Assembly (NCBI RefSeq): GCF_003233655.1
Contig: NZ_CP029829.1
Coordinates: 754,978-818,977 of the forward strand
DNA length: 64,000 bases
Origin: Azospirillum ramasamyi
GTDB taxonomy: Bacteria > Pseudomonadota > Alphaproteobacteria > Azospirillales > Azospirillaceae
Direction of reading: 5' to 3'
Part shown: in pieces, positions 36,687-43,541 of the stretch
Layout: each line of letters opens with the position of its first letter
Position numbering within the stretch: the first letter of the stretch is position 1
Notes under the pieces: model-generated
Told to the model about the DNA's origin: nothing
Database searches by the model: none
What the model saw: only the letters and a program-made list of their open reading frames with translations
Translations under genes and position numbers: made by a program

Positions 36687-37832
36687 TCAATACCCTGATT
36701 GCTCTGCCGGCGGCGGCGCCTTGGCGCCGGACGCGATGAAGAACTGCCGCCGTGTTTCCTCGTCGGTGATGAGCTCCTGCAGGAGTTCCTGCAACGACAT
36801 GCGGCCGCGGCGGACCACCTCCTCCAGCGTGTAGGAGATGGGGGAATGGGGTTCCGTCTTGCGGAAGAAATCGGCGACCTGCAAGAGGACCTTGAATGCC
36901 TCCTCGCGCGTTGTCACAGTCCCGCTGGCCTGCACCTTGGCGCCGGCCGCCGCGACGGCGCCGCCTCCGCCGCCGGTTGCGACCATGTCGGTGGACGCGG
37001 AGACGGACTCCTCGACGGCGGGCTCTTCGCCGCCCAGCGTCGCCAGACGGTCGCGCGCGGCATAGTTCACCGCGTCGAGCGCCGCGGTCAGGACGTTGCG
37101 GATGTTGCCGGCCGGCGGCGCATCGTAGCCGGCCTTGTCGTAGAGCACCTTGCCCAGCGCCTCGAACTCGTCGATGGCGCCCTGGATGTCCTCCAGCAGG
37201 GTCTTGAACTCCGATGCCGGCGTCTCGCGGACGCTCTGCTCGAACTGCTCCCAGGTGACGGCGCCGTTGTCGATGCGCGCCTGCCGGCGCGCCTCGTCGG
37301 TGATCTTCGCCAGTTCGATGGCCTGTTCGTACTGCCAGAGCGAATAGGGAATGTCGCCAAGGGTCAGCGGCACCTTGCGGACCGGCTGGATCAGCGTGCC
37401 GTCGGCGGATTCGCCGTTCAGGCCGGTCAGCGGGCCGACGCGGGTGGAGATGCCGTCCTCGTCCGGGGCCGGATACAGGTTGTCCCAGAACCGCTCCACC
37501 AGACCGCGGGCGAGCGCGAAGCCGTCGCGCAGGCCGGCATAACCCTCCGCCCGCAGCAGCGCCTCGATGAACCAGGCGGTGACCTCGAGATCCTTCGCCT
37601 GGGTGCGCAGGATCCGCGGGCTGACCTCCAGGATGGTGCGCCATTCCGGCAGAAGGCCGCCGGCGTCGTCCTCGACATCCATGGAGCGTTCGGCGGCGCG
37701 GGCGGCGCTGCGGGCATCCTTGACGGTGTAATAGTCGGCCGAGGCGTTCTCGCGAAGGTCGATTCCGCATTCGGAATCGCCTTCTACTGGTTGCAGAAGC
37801 TCTTCGATGTCGAAAATCTGCGGTGTCGGCAT
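36687..37832 (-). CDS. tssA: TssA, T6SS baseplate/sheath cap protein
   Basis: The ~381-residue protein has the ImpA N-terminal domain (GIDLRENASADYYTVKDARS, then LLRAEGYAGLRDGFALA and RFWDNLYPAPDEDG). After a Gly/Ala linker near 290-310 comes a short C-terminal domain with the SPISYTLEEVVRRGRMSL motif. TssA primes assembly of tube and sheath. I chose the ATG at 37832 because GGAAAGGG lies ahead; a start at 37859 adds nine residues but has no ribosome site. It is the first gene of the minus-strand sheath/baseplate unit. Confidence 0.94.
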   Translation of the reverse strand: MPTPQIFDIEELLQPVEGDSECGIDLRENASADYYTVKDARSAARAAERSMDVEDDAGGLLPEWRTILEVSPRILRTQAKDLEVTAWFIEALLRAEGYAGLRDGFALARGLVERFWDNLYPAPDEDGISTRVGPLTGLNGESADGTLIQPVRKVPLTLGDIPYSLWQYEQAIELAKITDEARRQARIDNGAVTWEQFEQSVRETPASEFKTLLEDIQGAIDEFEALGKVLYDKAGYDAPPAGNIRNVLTAALDAVNYAARDRLATLGGEEPAVEESVSASTDMVATGGGGGAVAAAGAKVQASGTVTTREEAFKVLLQVADFFRKTEPHSPISYTLEEVVRRGRMSLQELLQELITDEETRRQFFIASGAKAPPPAEQSGY

Positions 37833-37993
37833 GAAGGAAAGTACCCTTTCCACATTCATATGAAGAAGGTCAGAGCCGCAGGTTACGGTGCCCGCCGATT
37901 TGGGGGTGAGCGTTCGCGCCGGGAAATTGATAGCGTTACTTCCGTCGATTCGACAAGGCTATTCGTGTTTGGGGAGCCGCCGAACAGAATATT

Positions 37994-38054
37994 GCAATTG
38001 CGTAACAAATCAGCGCCCAGATTACCCCTATGAGCTTGACGAAACGCAATTGCG
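37994..38054. promoter_or_regulatory. Paired GCAATTGCG sites in the T6SS divergent region
   Basis: GCAATTGCG occurs at 37994-38002 and again at 38046-38054; the second is part of the perfect palindrome CGCAATTGCG. The two copies are 52 bases apart (start to start, about five helical turns) in the A/T-richer region between divergent tssA and the PAAR unit. This arrangement suits a dimeric regulator bound at two in-phase sites. Confidence 0.4.
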
Positions 38055-38109
38055 GATGAATGCTGTTCGCCTGACGTCGGAATGAACCCTTGCCGGGATC
38101 CCGTTTGCA

Positions 38110-38424
38110 ATGACTCCTGACGCCATTCCATCTGAAGTCTCGGGCATCTCTGCCGTTCCGGTGGAAGGTTCCGGGGGTGCCGCTCCCGTTTTGATTGAAA
38201 GGCGCGATGCGGCCGGCCGCCTGGTCGCGCGGGTCGGCATCGCCGGCGGGATGCTGGAGGGGCCCTGCCTCTTCTATGCGGAGGATGGCGAGACGGTGGT
38301 CGCGCGGACGGTGTTCCGCGCCGGCCGGCAGGTGCTGCCGCCTCCCGGATTGCCGCCGGCCGGCTACGGTTCCGCGTCCTCGCTGCTCGGCGCCCCGGTG
38401 GCGTCGGGTGAATCGCCGTTCTGA
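38110..38424 (+). CDS. Small protein with YwqK/MORN-like repeat
   Basis: The 104-residue protein contains a segment of the YwqK antitoxin/MORN kind: VLIERRDAAGRLVARVGIAGG then MLEGPCLFYAEDGETVVAR, built of short beta-hairpins with the G-x-x-x-G-P-x-x-x-Y pattern. No signal peptide is visible. The Pro/Gly/Ser-rich end is probably flexible. It lies 17 bases before the PAAR gene and leads the plus-strand T6SS arm. It could be a PAAR-loading or immunity-type protein, but this rests only on position. The ribosome site is weak. Confidence 0.6.
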   Translation: MTPDAIPSEVSGISAVPVEGSGGAAPVLIERRDAAGRLVARVGIAGGMLEGPCLFYAEDGETVVARTVFRAGRQVLPPPGLPPAGYGSASSLLGAPVASGESPF

Positions 38425-38441
38425 CCGGCCGGAGACACCGG

Positions 38442-38825
38442 ATGCCGCCCGCCGCCCGCCTCGGCGACCTGATCAAGCAGGACACGCCGCACTGCCACGC
38501 ACCGATCCACCCGCCGGCCCCCGTGCCGGCGCCGGCACCGCATCCCGGCCTGCCGCTGGCGATCGTGCTGGGCAGCCCGACGGTGCTGATCGGAAACATG
38601 CCGGCTGCGCGGGCGACCGACATCTCCGCGCCCTGCGTGCTGCCGGGCTGCGTTCCGGCCGGACCGGGCATGATCTCCCAAGGATCGACGACGGTGCTGA
38701 TCAACAACCTGCCGGCGGCGCGCATCAACGACATGACCGCCCACGTAAGCTGCGTCGCGCCCATTCCGGCCCCGGTGGGCAAGGTGCTGCCGCCCGGCTG
38801 TCCGACCGTCATCATCGGCGGCTGA
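38442..38825 (+). CDS. PAAR-domain spike tip protein
   Basis: The 127-residue protein is a PAAR domain with no extension. It shows PAARLGD at the start, the His-rich DTPHCHAPIHP, and two repeats (GSPTVLIGNMPAARATD and GSTTVLINNLPAARINDMTAH). It ends with GCPTVIIGG, all typical of the sharp cone that caps VgrG and binds zinc. A Pro/Ala-rich loop (about 25-40) interrupts the first part. With no toxin domain attached, effectors must be carried another way. GGAG is eight bases ahead of the ATG. Confidence 0.92.
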   Translation: MPPAARLGDLIKQDTPHCHAPIHPPAPVPAPAPHPGLPLAIVLGSPTVLIGNMPAARATDISAPCVLPGCVPAGPGMISQGSTTVLINNLPAARINDMTAHVSCVAPIPAPVGKVLPPGCPTVIIGG

Positions 38826-38829
38826 GCGC

Positions 38830-39897
38830 ATGCGCCTGTCCCATTTCGAGCGCCTGCGCCCGGTCTGCCCGCGCTGCCTCGCCACCCGCGGCGCGGCGGT
38901 GCCGCTCGCGCTTGGAATGGTGGAGGAGGCCGGCGCCGACGACGTCCGCTGGGGAACGCTGGTCTGTGGCGACCCGGCCTGCGCGATGGAATACCCGATC
39001 GTCGACGGCGCGCCGATCCTAGTGCCCGACCTGCGCGGCTGGATGGCGGCGAACGGGCATCTGCTGACCACGCGCGCCGACATCCCGGCGGCGATGGAAG
39101 GGGTCCTGGGCGACGGGTTCGGTCCCGACAGCGCCTTCAACGCCACCCGCCAGCATCTGTCCAGCTATGGCTGGGACCATTACGGAGACCTCGGCCCCGC
39201 CACGCCGGACGGGCAGGCCGGCTCGGTCGCCCGCTGCCTCGCCACGGGACTGGAGCGGCTTGGGGCGCTGCCGGCGGGGCCGGCGCTGGACCTCGGCTGC
39301 GGCGCCGGACGCACCAGTTTCGAACTGGCGGCGCGGGGGGAGGATCTGGTGCTCGGCCTCGATCTGCACTGGCCGCTTCTGATGCTGGCGCGGCGGGTGA
39401 TGGAGCGTGGAGAGGCGGTTTTCCCGCTGCGCCGTTCCGGCATCGCCTATGACCGGCAGCGGATCGAGGCGCGATTCGCCGGGGCGGAGCGGGTGGATTT
39501 CTGGATCGGCGACGCGTTGTTCCCGCCCTTCGCCCCGCGCGGCTTCGCCCTGGTTGCTGCCATGAATGTCCTCGACTGCGTCGCCTCGCCGCCGGCCCTG
39601 CTGCACGCCATCGACGGCATGGTGGCGGATGGCGGCGGCGCGGTCCTGGCGACGCCCTTCGACTGGTCGACGCAGGCTACGCCAGTCGAGGCCTGGCTGG
39701 GCGGCCATTCGCAGCGCGGGGACGATGCCGGCCATTGCGAGGCGGTGCTGGCGCGGCTCCTGACACCGGGCGCCCATCCGCAGTCGGTCGAGCGACTGCG
39801 CCTTTTGGGTGAGCCAGTAGATATTTCTTGGACGGTTCGGATGCATGACCGCGCCACCATGCAATATAGATCGCATCTGGCGATGTTGCGTGCATGA
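38830..39897 (+). CDS. SAM methyltransferase with Cys-rich N-terminal domain
   Basis: The N-terminal ~70 residues look like a Trm112-type zinc-binding domain: CPRC near residue 15, then CGDPAC near 47-52, followed by YPIVDGAPILVPDLR. The rest of the 355 residues form a class I methyltransferase with motif I LDLGCGAGRTSFELA and LGLDLH. The gene starts four bases after the PAAR gene, so co-expression is near certain. Modification of a T6SS component or cargo is an inference. It is not related closely to the other methyltransferase of the locus (27.2 kb). Confidence 0.82.
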   Translation: MRLSHFERLRPVCPRCLATRGAAVPLALGMVEEAGADDVRWGTLVCGDPACAMEYPIVDGAPILVPDLRGWMAANGHLLTTRADIPAAMEGVLGDGFGPDSAFNATRQHLSSYGWDHYGDLGPATPDGQAGSVARCLATGLERLGALPAGPALDLGCGAGRTSFELAARGEDLVLGLDLHWPLLMLARRVMERGEAVFPLRRSGIAYDRQRIEARFAGAERVDFWIGDALFPPFAPRGFALVAAMNVLDCVASPPALLHAIDGMVADGGGAVLATPFDWSTQATPVEAWLGGHSQRGDDAGHCEAVLARLLTPGAHPQSVERLRLLGEPVDISWTVRMHDRATMQYRSHLAMLRA

Positions 39898-40086
39898 TTC
39901 GCGAATGAAGAGAAGCAATTTCGTTCATATTGCGAAGCATAGCAGTGGATTTTTCAGAATGGCTTGGTCAAAGTCCGGGGCACAGCCACAGGACGAACCG
40001 GCCGACCGGTTGAGTTGGTGCGGGCGTCGCAGGCGCTCTGCCCGCATGGGTTGAAGACAAGCAAGTCACACGAAGGGGGTGGAGCC

Positions 40087-42774
40087 ATGGTGGCGGTCGA
40101 TCTGCAGAGCATGATTTCGCGGCTGAATCCTCCGTGCCGGCGGGCGCTGGAGGCTGCGGCCGGACAAACGCTGTCGCGCACGCATTACAACTGCGAGATC
40201 GAGCACTGGCTTCTCCAGCTGATCGGGGCCGCCGACGGCGACATCTCCGCCATCCTGCGCGTCTACGAGATCGACGCCGGCCGCCTGTCCGCCGACCTGA
40301 CGCGGGTGCTGGACAAGCTGAAGACCGGCAACAGCCGCGCGCCCGCCCTGTCGCCCAATCTGGTGCAGCTGATGCGCGAGGCGTGGGTGCTGGCCTCGCT
40401 GCAGTATGGCGAGGGGGCGGTTCGCTCCGGCCATCTGCTGGCCGCGCTGCTGTCCGACGAATCCCTGTCCGCCCAGGCGCGCGACATGTCCGGCCAGTTC
40501 GCGAAGATCACCGCCGAGGCGCTGCGCCGCGACCTGCCCAAGATCGTCGCCGACACCGCCGAGGCGCGAACCAGCGCGCCGGTCACGGCGGCGGCCGGCG
40601 CCGGCGGGGCTGCCGCGGGCGGCGCGCCGAAGGCCGGCGGGGCGACCCCCAACCTCGACCAGTACACCATCGACCTGACCGACCGCGCCAAGAACGGCAA
40701 GATCGATCCGGTGCTGGGCCGCGACGCCGAGATTCGCCAGATCATCGACGTGCTGACCCGCCGCCGCCAGAACAACCCGATCCTGACCGGCGAGGCCGGC
40801 GTCGGCAAGACGGCGGTGGTCGAAGGCTTCGCGCTGCGCATCGCCGCCGGCGACGTGCCGCCGGATCTGCGCAACGTCCGCCTGCTGTCGCTCGACCTCG
40901 GCCTGCTGCAGGCCGGCGCCGGCATGAAGGGCGAGTTCGAGAACCGCCTGAAGGGCGTGATCGACGAGGTGAAGGGCTCCACCCAGCCGATCATCATGTT
41001 CATCGACGAGGCGCACACCCTGATCGGCGCCGGTGGGCAGGCCGGGCAGAACGATGCCGCCAACCTGCTGAAGCCGGCGCTGGCGCGCGGCGAGATGCGC
41101 ACAATCGCCGCCACCACCTGGGCCGAATACAAGAAGTACTTCGAGAAGGATCCGGCGCTGACCCGCCGCTTCCAGGTGGTGAAGGTGGAGGAGCCGGCGG
41201 AGCCGGTCGCCGTCGACATGATGCGCGGCCTGACCGCCACGCTGGAGAAGCACCACAAGGTCCGCATCGTGACCGAGGGGCTGATCGAATCGGTCCGCCT
41301 GTCCAGCCGCTACATTCCGGCGCGCCAGCTTCCCGACAAGGCGGTCAGCCTGCTGGATACCGCCTGCGCCCGCGTGGCGATGAGCCAGACCGCGACCCCG
41401 CCGGCCATCGAGGACCGCCGCCGCACCATCCAGCTGACCGAGACCGAGGTCGCGATCCTGGAGCGCGAGCAGGCCATCGGCATCGACCATGCCGAGCAGA
41501 TCGGCGCGCTGAAGGACAGGATCGCCGCCACCCAGGCCGATCTTGAGGCGCTGGAGGCGCGCTGGACCAAGGAACTGGAGCTGGTCCGCGCCATCAACGA
41601 GACGCGCGACCAGCTGGTCGCCGTGCATGAGCAGTCGAAGGCGCCGGCCGCCGAGGGCGCTGCGCCCGCCGAGCCGCTCGACGCCGATGCGCTGAACGCC
41701 AAGCTGTCGGCGCTGACCGCCGAGCTGACCGCGCTGCAAGGCGAGGATCCGCTGGTCAAGGTCGCGGTGGACGGGCAGGCGGTGGCCGAGGTGGTCGCCA
41801 ACTGGACCGGCGTTCCGGTCGGCCGCATGGTTTCCAACGAGATCAAGACCATCCTGTCGCTCGCCGACCGCATGAAGGAGCGGATCATCGGCCAAGACCA
41901 CGCGCTGGACGCCATCGCCCAGGCGATGTGGACCAGCCGCGCCAAGCTGACCGACCCGCGCAAGCCGATCGGCGTCTTCCTGATGGTCGGCACGTCGGGC
42001 GTCGGCAAGACCGAGACGGCGCTGACCCTGGCCGACCTGATCTATGGCGGCGAGCAGAACGTCACCACCATCAACATGACCGAGTACAAGGAGGAGCATA
42101 AGGTCTCCCTGCTGCTCGGTTCGCCTCCCGGCTATGTCGGCTTCGGCGAGGGCGGCGTCCTGACCGAGGCGGTGCGCCGCCGGCCCTACAGCGTCGTCCT
42201 GCTGGACGAGCTGGAGAAGGCCCATCCCGGCGTGCAGGACATCTTCTTCCAGGTGTTCGACAAGGGCACGATCAAGGACGGCGAAGGCCGCGACATCGAC
42301 TTCAAGAACACCGTCATCATCATGACGTCGAACGCCGGCACGGACCTGATCCACAAGCTGTGCGCCGACCCGGAGACCGCGCCCGACGCCGAGGGTCTGC
42401 TGGAGGCCCTGCATCCCGAGCTGCAGAAAAGCTTCAAGCCGGCCTTCCTCGGCCGCTGCACGGTCATCCCGTATTTCCAGCTGTCGGACGAGAATCTGGC
42501 CAAGATCGTGGTCCTGCAGCTGAACCGCATCGCCAAGCGGGTGGTGCAGAACTACAAGGCCGCCTTCTCCTACTCCGACGATCTGGTCCAGAGCATCGTC
42601 AACCGGTGCCAGGAGGTTTCCAGCGGCGCCCGCAACATCGAGACGATCCTGAGCCGCACCCTGCTGCCGGAGATCTCGTCCCGCATCCTCGCCCGCATGG
42701 GCGACGGCGAACCGATCACCCGCGTCCACGTCTCGGTCGATGGCGAAGACCGCTTCGTCTACGACATCGCCTGA
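40087..42774 (+). CDS. clpV: ClpV/TssH, T6SS sheath-recycling ATPase
   Basis: The 895-residue AAA+ protein has an N-terminal Clp domain, then two ATPase domains. The first has Walker A GEAGVGKT (235-242) and Walker B IIMFIDEAHTL; the second has GTSGVGKT (635-642) and VVLLDELEKAHP. A coiled middle domain lies between them. It is the ClpV type, not ClpB, by context and by its N-terminal domain. It unfolds contracted TssB/C for reuse. The ATG at 40087 is preceded by a purine-rich site; an upstream in-frame GTG is unlikely. Confidence 0.96.
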   Translation: MVAVDLQSMISRLNPPCRRALEAAAGQTLSRTHYNCEIEHWLLQLIGAADGDISAILRVYEIDAGRLSADLTRVLDKLKTGNSRAPALSPNLVQLMREAWVLASLQYGEGAVRSGHLLAALLSDESLSAQARDMSGQFAKITAEALRRDLPKIVADTAEARTSAPVTAAAGAGGAAAGGAPKAGGATPNLDQYTIDLTDRAKNGKIDPVLGRDAEIRQIIDVLTRRRQNNPILTGEAGVGKTAVVEGFALRIAAGDVPPDLRNVRLLSLDLGLLQAGAGMKGEFENRLKGVIDEVKGSTQPIIMFIDEAHTLIGAGGQAGQNDAANLLKPALARGEMRTIAATTWAEYKKYFEKDPALTRRFQVVKVEEPAEPVAVDMMRGLTATLEKHHKVRIVTEGLIESVRLSSRYIPARQLPDKAVSLLDTACARVAMSQTATPPAIEDRRRTIQLTETEVAILEREQAIGIDHAEQIGALKDRIAATQADLEALEARWTKELELVRAINETRDQLVAVHEQSKAPAAEGAAPAEPLDADALNAKLSALTAELTALQGEDPLVKVAVDGQAVAEVVANWTGVPVGRMVSNEIKTILSLADRMKERIIGQDHALDAIAQAMWTSRAKLTDPRKPIGVFLMVGTSGVGKTETALTLADLIYGGEQNVTTINMTEYKEEHKVSLLLGSPPGYVGFGEGGVLTEAVRRRPYSVVLLDELEKAHPGVQDIFFQVFDKGTIKDGEGRDIDFKNTVIIMTSNAGTDLIHKLCADPETAPDAEGLLEALHPELQKSFKPAFLGRCTVIPYFQLSDENLAKIVVLQLNRIAKRVVQNYKAAFSYSDDLVQSIVNRCQEVSSGARNIETILSRTLLPEISSRILARMGDGEPITRVHVSVDGEDRFVYDIA

Positions 42775-42825
42775 GGCCATGGAAACGGGAGTACCGGGGC
42801 GGGCATGCGGAAAAAGCGACGGGCG

Positions 42826-42839
42826 GTGACGGCCGTCAC
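42826..42839. promoter_or_regulatory. 14-bp perfect palindrome upstream of hcp
   Basis: GTGACGGCCGTCAC is a perfect dyad 88 bases ahead of the hcp start and 52 bases after the clpV stop. It is flanked by GGGCG and CACCCGCC, which can extend the pairing. It may be an operator controlling hcp or the stem of a clpV terminator; there is no T-run. Confidence 0.4.
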
Positions 42840-42926
42840 AGCACCCGCCTCAATTCTTTCGTAACCATACAGCACAGACAGAGCTTACCCCGTTAAGTCC
42901 GACTTCAAGAGAGCGAGGAGACAACC

Positions 42927-43403
42927 ATGGCGATCTATATCAAGTACGACGGCATCGACGGCGAGGCCACGCACGAGACCCACAAGAAGTGGCTGGACGT
43001 CAGCTCGCTGCAGTGGGGCGTCGGCCGCGCCATCAGCACGCCGTCGGGCTCGACCGCCAACCGCGAAGCGTCGGAGCCGTCGGTTTCGGAAGTGACCATC
43101 ACCAAGCTGATGGACAGTTCCTCGCCGAAGTTCTTCGTCGAGTCCTGCACCGGCGCCGTCGGCAAGAAGGTGCAGATCCACCTCGTCACCACCGGCAGCC
43201 CGGGCAACACCTATGCCGAATACACCCTGACCAACGCCCTGGTCTCGGCCTACTCGATGTCGTCGGGCGGTGACCGTCCGTCGGAGTCGATCTCCATCAG
43301 CTTCACCAAGATGGAGTACAAGTTCATCCCCTTCGACGACAAGAACAAGGCCGGCACGCCGATCTCGGTCTCCTACGACCTGTCGACGACCAAGAGCGCC
43401 TAA
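42927..43403 (+). CDS. hcp: Hcp (TssD), T6SS tube protein
   Basis: The 158-residue protein is Hcp over its full length: AIYIKYDGIDGEATHETHKKW (with one normal change), then VTITKLMDSSSPKFFVES and the GGDRPSESISISFTKMEY end. Hcp hexamers stack into the secreted tube and can carry small effectors. The start has GAGGAG seven bases ahead, one of the strongest ribosome sites in the locus, fitting its high demand. A large hairpin follows the stop. Confidence 0.97.
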   Translation: MAIYIKYDGIDGEATHETHKKWLDVSSLQWGVGRAISTPSGSTANREASEPSVSEVTITKLMDSSSPKFFVESCTGAVGKKVQIHLVTTGSPGNTYAEYTLTNALVSAYSMSSGGDRPSESISISFTKMEYKFIPFDDKNKAGTPISVSYDLSTTKSA

Positions 43404-43407
43404 GTTC

Positions 43408-43421
43408 GGCACGGGGCTTGC
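43408..43421 (+). promoter_or_regulatory. Sigma-54-like element between hcp and vgrG
   Basis: GGCACGGGGCTTGC has the exact GG-N10-GC spacing and most of the TGGCAC-N5-TTGC consensus. It lies 121 bases ahead of vgrG. It overlaps the foot of the long hairpin, so the match may reflect the hairpin and not a promoter. No sigma-54 activator gene is in the window. Confidence 0.3.
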
Positions 43422-43497
43422 CCCACCCAAACCCTTCCCCGCTCTCGGCCGGCCAAAGGCCGGTCCGATCGCAGGGGAGGGGGAAGGGCGGGGCAAG
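43417..43497. terminator. Three-tier hairpin between hcp and vgrG
   Basis: Three nested perfect arms are present. CTTGCCCC (43417-43424) pairs with GGGGCAAG (43490-43497). CCCTTCCCC (43432-43440) pairs with GGGGAAGGG (43480-43488). CCGGCC (43449-43454) pairs with GGCCGG (43458-43463) around AAA. It fills most of the gap, has no T-run, and probably attenuates reading into vgrG or protects the hcp mRNA end. Confidence 0.65.
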
Positions 43498-43541
43498 TCC
43501 TTCTTCGACCATTGCTTCCCAACACATAGGACCAAGCCCGC

